Shown here piece after piece: positions 9,183-18,657 of a DNA stretch of 64,000 bases. Below the pieces are notes generated by a model. That model had not been told where the DNA came from, searched no databases, and saw only the letters and a program-made list of their open reading frames with translations. Source of the DNA: Methanobrevibacter gottschalkii DSM 11977 (lineage in GTDB: Archaea; Methanobacteriota; Methanobacteria; Methanobacteriales; Methanobacteriaceae); assembly GCF_003814835.1 (NCBI RefSeq), contig NZ_RKRG01000001.1:496001-560000 (forward strand), read 5' to 3'. How positions within the stretch are numbered: position 1 is the stretch's first letter; the number at the start of each line of letters is the position of its first letter. Both the position numbers and the translations under genes were made by a program.

Positions 9183-10118
9183 TTAATCCTCTTTGTTAAA
9201 TGGTTCTCGGTTATTAATTCCATTGATAAATAGTTCTTCAAGTTCTTCTTCACTTTTACCATTTCTAATATGTGAAATTAATTCCACTAAATTATCATTT
9301 CTAAGTAAACAAGGTTTTATCTTTCCATCTGGTGTTATTCTTAATCTGGAACAACTTGCACAGAATTTAGCATTATCAACTGGTCTAACTATTTCAATTT
9401 CACCCTCACCAATGTAATATTTCTTACGCCCTTGCATAAATTTACGTTCATGTACTTTATCAGCCATATCAGTTAATTTCTTTTCAAGGGAGTCTAATGA
9501 ATAGTGATGTTCAGCACTGAATTTATCATCTTCACAATTTTCACTTTCAATTAATTCGATCAATTGAAGGATAATTCCATGTTCTTTACAGAATTCAAAC
9601 ATATCTTTTATTTCATGGACATTCACATCTTTCATTATAACCATGTTTATTTTAACAGGGTATAATCCAACTTCAACAGCTTTTAAGATACCTGATTTAG
9701 CTTCATTTAGATAATCCATGTTAGTTACATATTTGTATGTATCTCTGTTTAATGTATCTAAACTAACATTAACTCTATCTAACCCCGCATCTTTTAAGCC
9801 TTTAGCATATTTTTCAAGTAGTACTCCATTTGTAGTCAAGGAAATATCATTAAAATCAAGACTTGCTATTTTTTCAACAATTTCCACTATGTCTTTTCTA
9901 ACCAATGGATCTCCACCAGAAAGTCTCATTCTTTTAACACCAATTTTCCTAGCTATTTTGCTTATTTTATATAATTCATCTGGTGTCATTTCATCTTTTG
10001 ATGAAACCATTCCATCGTGATGACAGTATATGCAGTTTTCGTTGCATCTATTTGTTATTGTGATTCTTAGTGAAAGGATAGGTCTTTCATATTTATCTTT
10101 AACTACGTTTTTTAACAT
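9183..10118 (-). CDS. moaA: GTP 3',8-cyclase MoaA (molybdenum cofactor synthesis)
   Basis: This 311-aa radical SAM enzyme has the SAM cluster CNENCIYC (Cys25, 29, 32), the SGGDPL motif and a C-terminal cysteine set CASCSRLRITPDGKIKPC for the second [4Fe-4S] cluster. It carries out the first step of molybdopterin synthesis from GTP. It is encoded one base downstream of mobB, so the two form an operon. The location between formate dehydrogenase and formylmethanofuran dehydrogenase genes matches the need for cofactor in both enzymes. Length and motifs are normal. Confidence 0.93.
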   Translation of the reverse strand: MLKNVVKDKYERPILSLRITITNRCNENCIYCHHDGMVSSKDEMTPDELYKISKIARKIGVKRMRLSGGDPLVRKDIVEIVEKIASLDFNDISLTTNGVLLEKYAKGLKDAGLDRVNVSLDTLNRDTYKYVTNMDYLNEAKSGILKAVEVGLYPVKINMVIMKDVNVHEIKDMFEFCKEHGIILQLIELIESENCEDDKFSAEHHYSLDSLEKKLTDMADKVHERKFMQGRKKYYIGEGEIEIVRPVDNAKFCASCSRLRITPDGKIKPCLLRNDNLVELISHIRNGKSEEELEELFINGINNREPFNKED

Positions 10119-10119
10119 G

Positions 10120-11157
10120 TTATCTTTCTTCCACTTTGATTCTTAATTCTGCAATTTCCTCATTAATCCTTAAGGAATTTACAATTGCAAAAATTGTTTC
10201 TTTTAGTATCTTCTGTGTAAATCTGTTAATTTCAACATTATGGTTGTTTACTTTAAGGTTAATTGTAGCTTTTTTTAATTCATTGTTTTTGATATTTGAA
10301 ATAGCTATGTCAATCATTTTAGCATTGTCTTCAGTTTTAATGGAATTAATCATTCCTTTAATGGAGTTTGCAACAAGATTTTTTGCGAAGTTGTTGATTT
10401 TTAAATTGTTGCCATTGATCAAAACAGTACATTCAGCGTTAATTGGAGTTTTATCTACTTCATTTGGGATTATTAATTCAATGTTAGATATCTTTTCAAT
10501 ATTATAATCATCTAAATTTAATGTATTTATTACACCAAGCACATTTTGCTTTAAAAAATCACTAACAAATCTATTCAGTCCAACTACTTTATTATCAATT
10601 GAAAGATAACTGTGTACATTATCTAGTTCATCAACAGTTAAGTTTCCTTCACGAATTTCAGATGCAATATTTTCTCCATTGTTATATCCGCAATTATTTG
10701 CAAATAATGTATCTACAATATCATGGGATCTTTCTTCGATAATATCAACTAATTCTTTTAAACCTTTATCATCAATAGTAAAGGAATTTATCTCTTTAAT
10801 TGTATATTCATCGACTACATCAGGGGATGTTGCAATTTTTGGGTAATTATATTTTTTAAATCCTTCAATGACAACGAAGTCGACGGGGTCCATATGTTTT
10901 ATTAAAAATAGCAATCTATTTAAATCCATTTCTTTTCTTGCATTGAAAAATGTTGTTGAACCAATTCCAACGACAACATTGGATCCTGCTTGTTTATGTT
11001 TCCATGTATCGGTATTTTCTTTATCCATTTCCATAGAGTGATGAGAATGTTTGATTGATGCTACATTGTAGCCTCTTTTTGTAAGTTCTTCAATAATTTT
11101 TACTGTTAGTGAAGTTTTTCCAGTATTTTTTCTTCCAACTATAGATACTATTTTCAT
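10120..11157 (-). CDS. mobB: MobB-like GTP-binding protein with threefold C-terminal repeat
   Basis: Residues 1 to about 145 are a MobB P-loop domain (GRKNTGKTS at 8-16, KHSHH near 37), associated with converting molybdopterin to its guanine dinucleotide form. The rest is unusual for MobB: a short segment with a single cysteine (NNCGYNNGENIASEI, about 154-168) that resembles a worn-down Fe-S motif, then three related units of about 45 residues at 184-230, 243-286 and 299-343. Each unit shares a pattern of hydrophobic-N-N, then LN/IN-x-F, then a helix ending VINTL/MINSI/IVNSL. The repeat function is unknown. It is the first gene of the mobB-moaA unit, with an operator-like palindrome 61 bases upstream. 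Confidence 0.85.
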   Translation of the reverse strand: MKIVSIVGRKNTGKTSLTVKIIEELTKRGYNVASIKHSHHSMEMDKENTDTWKHKQAGSNVVVGIGSTTFFNARKEMDLNRLLFLIKHMDPVDFVVIEGFKKYNYPKIATSPDVVDEYTIKEINSFTIDDKGLKELVDIIEERSHDIVDTLFANNCGYNNGENIASEIREGNLTVDELDNVHSYLSIDNKVVGLNRFVSDFLKQNVLGVINTLNLDDYNIEKISNIELIIPNEVDKTPINAECTVLINGNNLKINNFAKNLVANSIKGMINSIKTEDNAKMIDIAISNIKNNELKKATINLKVNNHNVEINRFTQKILKETIFAIVNSLRINEEIAELRIKVEER

Positions 11158-11217
11158 AATATTCTCCCCTTATTATATTAGTGATTGGTACTAATTAAGA
11201 ATTTCTAAATGAATTAT

Positions 11218-11232
11218 GTGTAGTTACTACAC
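11218..11232. promoter_or_regulatory. Palindromic operator candidate, mobB side
   Basis: GTGTAGTTACTACAC is a perfect 7-1-7 palindrome. It lies just downstream of a TATA-like stretch (about 11270-11280 read on the minus strand), near the expected mobB transcription start. It has the same form as the 11538 site. Confidence 0.6.
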
Positions 11233-11461
11233 TTCATGCATTGTCCAATAAATTTTACTTTATTTTGCTAATTTTATAATACTTTTTGCTTATATTCTTA
11301 TTACTAATTTCTTCTTATTTTTATATTTTTCATTGTGTTTTGGCATTATATTTATGTTATCCAATTATTTAAGATATTTTAGTTTCTATTTAATCCAATA
11401 TATAATATGTGCTCTTTATTTTATTATTTTTTTATTAATATTCCTTTTTTTAAAAAAAATT

Positions 11462-11476
11462 GTGTAGTTATCCCAC
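11462..11476. promoter_or_regulatory. Degenerate copy of the GTGTARTNAYTACAC site
   Basis: GTGTAGTTATCCCAC keeps an intact left half and the outer GTG/CAC with the same spacing, but its right half is altered. It lies about 60 bases upstream of the fwd promoter TATA. Confidence 0.35.
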
Positions 11477-11514
11477 AGTTATATATAATAGTTGTGTCTT
11501 CAATCTAGTAGGTA

Positions 11515-11556
11515 AATATATTTATATAAGTAAACATATGTGTAATCATTACACAT
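11515..11556 (+). promoter_or_regulatory. fwd operon promoter with overlapping 19-bp perfect palindrome
   Basis: The TATA-like AATATATTTATATAAG (11515-11530) is followed at 11538-11556 by ATGTGTAATCATTACACAT, a perfect 19-bp palindrome where transcription should start. That position suits a repressor. The core GTGTAAT-N-ATTACAC matches the site upstream of mobB, so both divergent units may share a regulator. Confidence 0.65.
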
Positions 11557-11566
11557 GGTGGTTCAA

Positions 11567-12016
11567 ATGCCAAAACATATTGCGTCTGGTTTAAAATATT
11601 TGGCTGCAGTCAAATTAAAAATGGCGGGTAAAAGTCATCAAGAAATTGCTGACGAGTTAGGTGTTGATAGATCTACTATCTCTCATTATTTGAATGGTAG
11701 AAACTTGTCTTGGAACTCTATTGATGTTGCAAGGACAATCATCGACTTATGTCCCAAAGATTTTTTGACAATGACTGAAGCAATATTTAACAATCCAGAA
11801 CAGAGTCGTAAAATTGTGAATATTTGCAGAGAAAGAAATTTTGAAGCAAAAGTTGAAGATTCTTGTATTGGTTGCGGCTTGTGTGTAAATGCATGTACAA
11901 TGAAAGCTATTAAATTAGAATCATTAAAAGCACATGCAGACTCCATGCAATGTTGTGGTTGTCAGCTTTGTGAAGATGAATGCCCAACTAATTCGATAAA
12001 AATTTTGGAGATTTAA
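11567..12016 (+). CDS. HTH DNA-binding / 2x[4Fe-4S] ferredoxin fusion, first gene of fwd operon
   Basis: This 149-aa protein joins a helix-turn-helix (HQEIADELGVDRSTISHYLNG, about residues 25-45) to a C-terminal ferredoxin domain with two cysteine sets, CIGCGLCVNAC and CCGCQLCEDECP. The fusion suggests a DNA-binding protein whose state depends on Fe-S clusters. Its gene ends one base before fwdF, in the position occupied by the small ferredoxin gene of related fwd operons. I prefer the ATG at 11567 with GGTGG before it over the ATG at 11555. A perfect palindrome covers its promoter, so autoregulation is a reasonable inference. No experiment on this protein is known to me. Confidence 0.75.
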   Translation: MPKHIASGLKYLAAVKLKMAGKSHQEIADELGVDRSTISHYLNGRNLSWNSIDVARTIIDLCPKDFLTMTEAIFNNPEQSRKIVNICRERNFEAKVEDSCIGCGLCVNACTMKAIKLESLKAHADSMQCCGCQLCEDECPTNSIKILEI

Positions 12017-12017
12017 T

Positions 12018-13115
12018 ATGATTAGAAATTTAAAAGAGGTTAAAGACAATAACTTTGACATCACAAGGTCAGCAGACGAAGTTAGAAACTTGTCTTTCAA
12101 TGACCATGTCTGTTTAGGTTGTGGGATTTGTGAATCTACTTGTCCTGTTGAAGCGATTACATTAAATGCAGTTGCTATTGATGCTCGTAACAGACTTTCA
12201 AACGACATCTATTTCAGTGGGCACGAAAAGATTGCTCAAAACTTCCGTGAAGATTTTGATGTTCAAAGAATAAGCATTGACGAAAGTAAATGTGTATTAT
12301 GTGGTATGTGCAGTGGATTATGTCCTGTTGATGCATTGGTATTAACTATTGATGATGTGCCAATTAGAGAAATTGAAGCATATCCTCATTATAATGCTTT
12401 CTCAGAAATTGATGATGATGAATGTATCTACTGTAAAAGATGTGAAATTGCATGTCCTCGTGATGCAATCGTTATCGAAAGAGTTTTACCAGACCGTGCT
12501 GATTTAGTAACTGGTGAAATCAATGTCGATGATGATGAATGTATTTACTGCGGCATATGTGAAGAATTATGTCCTGCAGAAGCAATTGTTGTTGATCATG
12601 AAACTGGTAAAGAATCTATTGTTATTGACAAAGATAAATGTGTATACTGTCTTGTATGTAAAAAATCTTGTCCTACTAATGCGATTAACGCAATTTGTAG
12701 ATTATGTAACTATGGAGAATATGATTTAGATTCTTCAAAATCAGTTGTTAAAGGTAACTCCATCATTGACCCAGACCTTTGTGTCTACTGTGGATGGTGT
12801 GAAGGTGTATGTCCTACCGATGCTGCAAAAGTTAAAAAACCGTTTAAAGGTAGTATTGAAGTTGATGATGAAAAATGTCAAGCTTGTGGTGCTTGTGTAG
12901 ATATTTGTCAATGTAACGCTTTAGCATTCCCTGTATCTACTGGTCCGGGTTCCAGAATGGCACATGTTGTTGCTAATGATGATTACTGTGTACGTTGTAA
13001 AGCATGTGCAAAAGCATGTCCTAACGGCGCTATTACTGTAAAAAGAACTGAAGTTGACCACACTCCTATTAACTCTGCTACTTGGAAAGAAGCTTTAGAT
13101 GCTATTAAAGACTAG
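12018..13115 (+). CDS. fwdF: Polyferredoxin, formylmethanofuran dehydrogenase subunit F
   Basis: This 365-aa protein carries eight ferredoxin-type cysteine motifs in a row (for example CLGCGICESTCP, CVYCGWCEGVCP, CVRCKACAKACP), enough for eight [4Fe-4S] clusters. In the tungsten enzyme it acts as an electron wire connecting Fwd cores and, by the flavin-based bifurcation model, links to heterodisulfide reductase. The seventh motif reads CQACGACVDICQC and lacks the usual proline. The gene lies between the HTH/ferredoxin gene and fwdG with one-base and eight-base gaps. Confidence 0.93.
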   Translation: MIRNLKEVKDNNFDITRSADEVRNLSFNDHVCLGCGICESTCPVEAITLNAVAIDARNRLSNDIYFSGHEKIAQNFREDFDVQRISIDESKCVLCGMCSGLCPVDALVLTIDDVPIREIEAYPHYNAFSEIDDDECIYCKRCEIACPRDAIVIERVLPDRADLVTGEINVDDDECIYCGICEELCPAEAIVVDHETGKESIVIDKDKCVYCLVCKKSCPTNAINAICRLCNYGEYDLDSSKSVVKGNSIIDPDLCVYCGWCEGVCPTDAAKVKKPFKGSIEVDDEKCQACGACVDICQCNALAFPVSTGPGSRMAHVVANDDYCVRCKACAKACPNGAITVKRTEVDHTPINSATWKEALDAIKD

Positions 13116-13123
13116 GTGATTGG

Positions 13124-13354
13124 ATGGAACTAAAAGTTAATCAAGATAATTGTTTAGGATGCGGTATTTGTGTAATCGCATGTCCTGTTAATGCAGCTAT
13201 CAGTCCTGAAAATGCTGGTGGTAACGGTGCAAAGACTGAAGAAGTCATTATGATGGTTGAAAATGGATTTATCAAACTCTTCAGTCCTGAAAAATGTGAA
13301 TTGTGTGGAACATGTCAAATGTTTTGCCCAGTAAATGCTATATGGTTAGAATAA
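13124..13354 (+). CDS. fwdG: Ferredoxin subunit FwdG of formylmethanofuran dehydrogenase
   Basis: A 76-aa dicluster ferredoxin with motifs [12 protein letters not shown] and [12 protein letters not shown]. It carries electrons between the polyferredoxin FwdF and the catalytic FwdB/FwdD pair. Eight bases separate it from fwdF; fwdD follows after 13 bases with an AAGGGGG ribosome site. Confidence 0.93.
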   Translation: MELKVNQDNCLGCGICVIACPVNAAISPENAGGNGAKTEEVIMMVENGFIKLFSPEKCELCGTCQMFCPVNAIWLE

Positions 13355-13367
13355 GGGGGATTATATA

Positions 13368-13937
13368 ATGTATTATGCTAATACTTATTTAGAAAAACCT
13401 GTAGTGCCTGATGTAAAAATTACTGGTGAAGGAAATACAGAAGTTCTCAAATGTATGTTAAACACTGGATCTGACATATACCAAGGTGCTTGTAAAAAAA
13501 GAGGATCTACATTAAAACAAGAATACAAAAATGTTTCTGGTACTTGTTACATGGATCCTAGGGATATGGCAAAATTGGGTGTAAACAATTGGGATACTGT
13601 TCTTGTTAAAACAGATTTCGGTGAAGTTGTTGTGAACTGTGCAGTATCAAGGGATGCACCTCATGAAGGTACTGTATTCATTTGTAAAGGTCCTTGGGCT
13701 AACACTATTGTAAGTCACGACACTTACTGTTGTTCCGACCCTACTTACAAAGGTATTAAATGTACTGTAGAAAAAACTGATAGAAAAGTATTACTCATGG
13801 CTGATTTAATGAGATGGGTATACAAAAAATACGTTGATGAAGAAGATGACGATGTTGTTGAAAACATGGAATCTTTAGGTGAATTACCTGTTTATCATGG
13901 ACGTAAATGGGAGGAGTTGATTGATCATGACTTATGA
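13368..13937 (+). CDS. fwdD: Formylmethanofuran dehydrogenase subunit D
   Basis: This 189-aa protein matches the C-terminal molybdopterin-dinucleotide-binding domain of formate dehydrogenase-type enzymes, here a separate subunit. It opens with a short lead and has the family stretch [16 protein letters not shown], then [21 protein letters not shown]. With FwdB it forms the tungstopterin site that reduces CO2 to formate. Its last 11 bases overlap the start of fwdB, implying translational coupling. The acidic [15 protein letters not shown] stretch near its end is a surface feature of unknown meaning. Confidence 0.9.
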   Translation: MYYANTYLEKPVVPDVKITGEGNTEVLKCMLNTGSDIYQGACKKRGSTLKQEYKNVSGTCYMDPRDMAKLGVNNWDTVLVKTDFGEVVVNCAVSRDAPHEGTVFICKGPWANTIVSHDTYCCSDPTYKGIKCTVEKTDRKVLLMADLMRWVYKKYVDEEDDDVVENMESLGELPVYHGRKWEELIDHDL

Positions 13938-15303
13938 ACCACCTGTAACTGATTATGACCACATTGTTGAAAATTGTACTTGTGCATTTTGTGGTTGTAA
14001 CTGTGATGATTTAGATTACTTAGTAAAAGATAATCATGTTGTTGCTGTAAGACACGCATGCAGATTAGGAGCAAGTAAAATCATGGAAGATATGGATCAA
14101 AGATTACTTGTTCCAATGATTAGGGATGAAAATGGAGAACTCACTGAAGTTGATTGGGATACTGCATTAGATAAAGCTGCAGAGTATATTGCTAATTCTA
14201 TCAGACCTGTATTCTATGGTTGGTCTGAAACTTCAACTGAATGTATGAAAGAAGGTGTAGCATTAGGTGAATACATCGGTGCTGTATTAGATAACCAAGC
14301 TACTATCTGTCACGGTCCTTCTCTCCAAGCTGTACAAAACGCAGGTTATCCTATTCAAACCTTAGGGGAAGTTCAAAATAGGGCTGACATGATTGTTTAC
14401 TCTGGAAGTAACGCTATGAATTCTCACCCTAGACATTTAGCAAGATATGCTGCTTTCTGTCGTGGATACTTCAGACAAAGGGGAAGATTTGACAGAACTG
14501 TTGTAACTATGGATCCTAAATTCTCAGATACTGCAAAATGTTCTGATAAATGGATTGGATTTGAACAAAATGGGGATTATGGTTTTTATAATGCTATTAG
14601 AGCTGTACTTAGAGGAAAAGAATTATACCAGGATGTAATTTCTGGAATTCCAAAAGAAGATATTTATGAATTGGCAGAAGAAATGAAACAAGCTGAATTT
14701 GGTGTTCTCTTCTTCGGTTTAGGTTTAACCCACACTTTATCAAAACAAAGAAACATTGATATTGCTATTAAAATGGTACAGGACTTAAACAAATACAGTA
14801 AATGGGGACTTACTCCTATGAGAGGTCACTTCAACGTAAACGGATTCAACATTTTCATGGCATTTGAATGTGGATTTGCTTTCGGTGTTGACTACTGTAG
14901 AGGTTACCCAAGATATATGTTAGGTGAAACCAACACTATCGATTTATTAGTCAGAAAAGAACCTGACTGTTTCATGGTTATTGCAGCGGATCCTGGTGCT
15001 CACTTCCCTAATGGAGCAAACCAACACTTAGCTGATATTCCTGTTATTCAAATCGATATTCACTGGGGTCCTTCCACTGAACTCGCTGATGTAGTATTGC
15101 CTGGTTCATTCATCGCTGTAGAATGTGATGGTACCAGTTATCGTATGGATGGGGTTCCTATATACATGAAAAAAGCAATCGACAAACCTGAAACTTGTCG
15201 TGACGATGAATGGATCGTCCGTGAATTGAAAGAAAGAGTAATGAAACTCAGAGAAGAGCCTAATGTAGCTCCAAAATATGTGCCAAATCCAAACGCACTC
15301 TAA
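13927..15303 (+). CDS. fwdB: Formylmethanofuran dehydrogenase subunit B (catalytic)
   Basis: This 458-aa catalytic subunit has an N-terminal [4Fe-4S] site (CAFCGCNC, plus Cys45) and active-site Cys128-His129 in [10 protein letters not shown]. Cysteine rather than selenocysteine ligates the metal. It reduces CO2 to formate, which passes inside the complex to FwdA for condensation with methanofuran. The ATG at 13927 follows GGGAGGAG and overlaps the end of fwdD. Operon order and the tungsten-type gene set suggest W as metal, but the sequence alone does not prove it. Confidence 0.94.
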   Translation: MTYEPPVTDYDHIVENCTCAFCGCNCDDLDYLVKDNHVVAVRHACRLGASKIMEDMDQRLLVPMIRDENGELTEVDWDTALDKAAEYIANSIRPVFYGWSETSTECMKEGVALGEYIGAVLDNQATICHGPSLQAVQNAGYPIQTLGEVQNRADMIVYSGSNAMNSHPRHLARYAAFCRGYFRQRGRFDRTVVTMDPKFSDTAKCSDKWIGFEQNGDYGFYNAIRAVLRGKELYQDVISGIPKEDIYELAEEMKQAEFGVLFFGLGLTHTLSKQRNIDIAIKMVQDLNKYSKWGLTPMRGHFNVNGFNIFMAFECGFAFGVDYCRGYPRYMLGETNTIDLLVRKEPDCFMVIAADPGAHFPNGANQHLADIPVIQIDIHWGPSTELADVVLPGSFIAVECDGTSYRMDGVPIYMKKAIDKPETCRDDEWIVRELKERVMKLREEPNVAPKYVPNPNAL

Positions 15304-15312
15304 GGTGATATA

Positions 15313-17028
15313 ATGGAATATATTCTTAAAAATGGTATTGTCTACGACCCAGCTAATGAAATTAACGGTGAGAAAAAGGACGTCATGTTTAAAGATGGTA
15401 TTATTGTAGATGACGTATCCTCAGATGCTAAAGTCTTAGACGTTACCGATAAAATAGTCATGCCGGCAGGTATTGACCCTCACGCACACATTGCAGGTCC
15501 TAAACTTGTAGTTGGAAGATTATACAGACCTGAAGATTCCAGAAGAGGTGTTACTCAAAAAACCAAAGTATTAAGATCCGAATCTGGTTTCTCCATCCCA
15601 AGTTGTCCTGCAACTGGTTACAGATACTCAAGATTAGGTTACGGTACTGTTGTTGAAGCAGCTATGCCTCCTCTTGAAGCAAAACACACTCACGAAGAAA
15701 TTGCAACTATTCCTCAATTAGATATTCCAGCTTTACCATTATTCGGTAACAACTGGTTTGTAATGGAATATGCAAAAGATAACAATATTGAAGATATCGC
15801 AGCATTTGTAGCTGCATGGTTAAAAATCTCCAAAGGTTACGGAATTAAAATCGTAAATCCATGTGGAAGTGAAGCATGGGGTTGGGGTATGAACGTACAT
15901 GGTGTAAATGATAAAGCACCTTACTTTGACGTAACTTCCAAAGAAGTTGTTGTTGCTTTAGCAAAAGCTAACGAAATGTTAAACTTACCTCACTCTATTC
16001 ACATTCACCCTAATGACTTAGGACACCCTGGTAATGTACCAACTACTCTTGAAACTATGGATGCAGTTAAAAACATTAAAAAAGGTTCTAAAGCTGCTGA
16101 AATCAGAGATCAAGTTATGCACCTTTGTCACTTACAATTCCATGCATATACTGGTAACAGTTGGAAAGATGCTGCATCTGGTGCAGAAGAACTTACTAAG
16201 TACATTAACAAACATGATCATGTTACTTGTGATGTAGGTCAAATTACTTTCGATGAAACTACTACTATGACTGCAGATGCTCCTATGGAGTACGATTTAT
16301 TCAAATTATCTGGTTTAAAATGGACTAACAAAGATATTGAATGTGAAACTGCAGCAGGTATTATTCCATGTATTTACTCACCTAAAAACCCTGTTAACAC
16401 TTTACAATGGGCTATTGGTCTTGAATTGTTCTTACAAATTGAGGATCCATGGAAAGTATGTTTAACTACTGACCACCCTAACGCAGGTCCGTTCACCAGA
16501 TATCCTAGAATCATCTCTTGGTTAATGAGTAACCAAAGAAGAATGGAAATGATTGAAAACAGAGAAGTTCACAAATGGGCAGAAAAAAGAACTACTCTTG
16601 CAACTCTCGACAGAGAATACGATTTCTATGATATTGCTACTATTACAAGATCTGCTCCTGCTAAAATCTACGGATTTACAGATAGAGGTGCACTTACCCC
16701 TGGCTACAGAGCAGACATTGCTGTATATGATATTAATCCTAATGAGATTGACCCATCCAGACAAGCTGCTGACATCGAAAAAGGTTTCAACATAGCTGAT
16801 TACACTATTAAAGATGGTCAAATCTTAGTAAAAGATAAAGAAATTGTAAAAGTTAAAGAAAGTCAAAACATGTGGGTTAACGTAAAAGGATGGGAACAAA
16901 ACGAGCAAAAAGTTATTGATAACATAATGCCGTTCTTTACCCAATATTACTCAGTCAAATGGGAAAACTACCCAGTACATGACCATTACGTATCCAACCC
17001 AATTAGAATAGATGTTGATGGTAAATAG
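15313..17028 (+). CDS. fwdA: Formylmethanofuran dehydrogenase subunit A (amidohydrolase)
   Basis: This 571-aa protein is an amidohydrolase-fold subunit holding a binuclear zinc centre. Metal-ligand motifs are visible: DPHAHIAGP near residue 56, [12 protein letters not shown] in the middle and a later TTDHPNAG aspartate region. It condenses formate from the FwdB site with methanofuran to formylmethanofuran. It sits nine bases after fwdB with GGTG ahead of the ATG. Length agrees with the family. Confidence 0.94.
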   Translation: MEYILKNGIVYDPANEINGEKKDVMFKDGIIVDDVSSDAKVLDVTDKIVMPAGIDPHAHIAGPKLVVGRLYRPEDSRRGVTQKTKVLRSESGFSIPSCPATGYRYSRLGYGTVVEAAMPPLEAKHTHEEIATIPQLDIPALPLFGNNWFVMEYAKDNNIEDIAAFVAAWLKISKGYGIKIVNPCGSEAWGWGMNVHGVNDKAPYFDVTSKEVVVALAKANEMLNLPHSIHIHPNDLGHPGNVPTTLETMDAVKNIKKGSKAAEIRDQVMHLCHLQFHAYTGNSWKDAASGAEELTKYINKHDHVTCDVGQITFDETTTMTADAPMEYDLFKLSGLKWTNKDIECETAAGIIPCIYSPKNPVNTLQWAIGLELFLQIEDPWKVCLTTDHPNAGPFTRYPRIISWLMSNQRRMEMIENREVHKWAEKRTTLATLDREYDFYDIATITRSAPAKIYGFTDRGALTPGYRADIAVYDINPNEIDPSRQAADIEKGFNIADYTIKDGQILVKDKEIVKVKESQNMWVNVKGWEQNEQKVIDNIMPFFTQYYSVKWENYPVHDHYVSNPIRIDVDGK

Positions 17029-17039
17029 GGGTGTTTAAT

Positions 17040-17906
17040 TTGAAAACAATAACATTTGATCAAATAAAAACTTCTTCAATCGCTTTAGAATTCGATGAAG
17101 TAATTCCTGATGAAATTTTTTCATGGACTGAAGCTGATTTTGCAAAATATCAAGTTCCTATTGGAAATTCTAGATTCCCAATTACTGACTTCTTCGACAT
17201 TACTGTTGAAGGGGATGCTGCTGGACCTGATGAAGTTAAAATGATTCTCAACGGTGATTTAAACAGAGTAAAATACATTGGTTGTAAAATGAGTGGTGGA
17301 GACATCGTCTGTAACAGTAGTGTAGATTTACATGTGGGTGCAGAAATGTCTGGCGGATCCATTCTTGTTAAAGGTAATGCGGCTGCTCATGCTGGAAGAG
17401 AAATGTCTGGAGGATACCTTGAAATCGAAGGTAATACTAAAGAATTCACTGGTGCTTCTTACATTGGTGAATGGAGAGGTATGACTGGAGGACAAATTGT
17501 TGTTGGCGGCAATGCTGGTAAACAATGTGGTGAATGTTTAACTGGTGGAAGAATTCACGTTAAAGGTAATTGTGATATCTTAGCCGGTATTCACATGACT
17601 AAAGGTATTATTGAAATTGACGGTGACGTAAACCGTTGGCCTGGCGGACAAATGAAAAACGGTAACATCATTATTCACGGATTCCTTGGAAGATTACTTG
17701 AAGGTTTTGTTCTTGATGGTGTTGTGGAAAATCCTGAAATCGAAGGTACTACTTTCGAAGGTAAATATATTAAATATACTGGAGATATTGGTCTTAATGG
17801 TAAAGGTAACCTTTACTTAGGTGCTGAAGCTAACAAAGAAAAATTGGCATCTTATGGTGAAATTGACGACGAATATACTTCAATTAGAGAATATAGGAAT
17901 TTATAA
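17040..17906 (+). CDS. fwdC: Formylmethanofuran dehydrogenase subunit C
   Basis: This 288-aa protein consists largely of a right-handed beta-helix built of GG-x-(I/V)-x-(V/I)-x-G repeats ([19 protein letters not shown] and similar), like the C-terminal domain of glutamate synthase. It is the scaffold subunit that binds FwdA and FwdB-D. I favour a TTG start at 17040, preceded by AGGGGTG, giving [10 protein letters not shown]; a GTG at 17031 would lie inside that ribosome site. It is the last gene of the operon and ends in a hairpin terminator. Confidence 0.9.
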   Translation: MKTITFDQIKTSSIALEFDEVIPDEIFSWTEADFAKYQVPIGNSRFPITDFFDITVEGDAAGPDEVKMILNGDLNRVKYIGCKMSGGDIVCNSSVDLHVGAEMSGGSILVKGNAAAHAGREMSGGYLEIEGNTKEFTGASYIGEWRGMTGGQIVVGGNAGKQCGECLTGGRIHVKGNCDILAGIHMTKGIIEIDGDVNRWPGGQMKNGNIIIHGFLGRLLEGFVLDGVVENPEIEGTTFEGKYIKYTGDIGLNGKGNLYLGAEANKEKLASYGEIDDEYTSIREYRNL

Positions 17907-17935
17907 TTCCTCTCTATTTTTTCTTTTTTTTTTAA
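17895..17935 (+). terminator. Terminator of the fwd operon
   Basis: AGGAATT (17895-17901) and AATTCCT (17905-17911) form a 7-bp perfect stem. It spans the fwdC stop codon and is followed by long T runs. Confidence 0.7.
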
Positions 17936-17954
17936 ACAAATATGGGTAGGTAGA

Positions 17955-18245
17955 ATGATAGAAGAAATTGAAATGACTTTTGATGAAGTATTAAGTTATG
18001 TTAAAACTAAAGTGGATGTTGGTGATGTTTTAGAAATTTCTTATAATCGTATTTTTGCTCCTGGTGAAGTTTTAGGATTCACAGAAGAAGATGATATGAC
18101 AGGAGAAGGTTTTAGAGTAGGTCTTCAATTAAATGGTGAAATTTTAAATCAATCTATTGAAATTGATTTTAATGAAATTGAAGATGATTTAATTGAAATG
18201 CGTCATATTACTGACGAAAAAGAACTTATTATAGAAATTTTGTAA
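17955..18245 (+). CDS. DUF2097 family protein, copy 1
   Basis: This small acidic 96-aa protein matches the pattern I recall for DUF2097, a family restricted to Methanobacteria. It shares the core DVLEISYNRIFAPGEVLG with the next gene. There are no membrane segments, cysteines or catalytic motifs. Function is unknown. It follows the fwd operon terminator after about 20 bases and is probably transcribed separately or by read-through. The ATG follows GGGTAGGTAGA. Confidence 0.7.
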   Translation: MIEEIEMTFDEVLSYVKTKVDVGDVLEISYNRIFAPGEVLGFTEEDDMTGEGFRVGLQLNGEILNQSIEIDFNEIEDDLIEMRHITDEKELIIEIL

Positions 18246-18366
18246 TTTCTCTTTTTTTATATTTATTTTTTCATTATATTTTCTATGAAAAATTATTTGT
18301 TCGTTATAATACAAACAACTTTATATATGATAACTTTTATATTATATTTTATAAGGGATGATTATC

Positions 18367-18657
18367 ATGAAAGAATTAAAATTAACAACAAAAGAAGCTG
18401 TAAATTACTTAAAGGAAAATGTTGACATTCATGATAGGATTGAAATTTCATATAATAGAATTTTCGCTGAAGGTGAAATATTAAATATGGACTTTTCTGA
18501 ATATTTTGGGAAACCAGGTTTTAAAATGTTAATTTCTCTTGATGAAAGTCATTTAGGAGCTACTGTTGAAATAGATGTTTATGAAGTTGAAGATGATATT
18601 ATTGAATTTAATCATTATCCTAAAGATGGTGAAGAGGTAGATGTAACTGTAATTTAG
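18367..18657 (+). CDS. DUF2097 family protein, copy 2
   Basis: A 96-aa paralogue of the preceding protein; the shared core reads RIEISYNRIFAEGEIL and the acidic tail ends VEDDIIEFNHYP. It has its own TATA-like promoter (TTTATATATG near 18310). I start at the ATG at 18367 after AAGGGATGA rather than the in-frame ATG at 18358, which overlaps the ribosome site. The stop abuts the end of convergent nrpR. Tandem duplication is evident; function is unknown. Confidence 0.7.
   Translation: MKELKLTTKEAVNYLKENVDIHDRIEISYNRIFAEGEILNMDFSEYFGKPGFKMLISLDESHLGATVEIDVYEVEDDIIEFNHYPKDGEEVDVTVI

Noticed and set aside
5708-15303. Selenocysteine in FdhA or FwdB
   Set aside because: Active-site codons are TGT for cysteine (Cys136, Cys128) and no in-frame TGA occurs.
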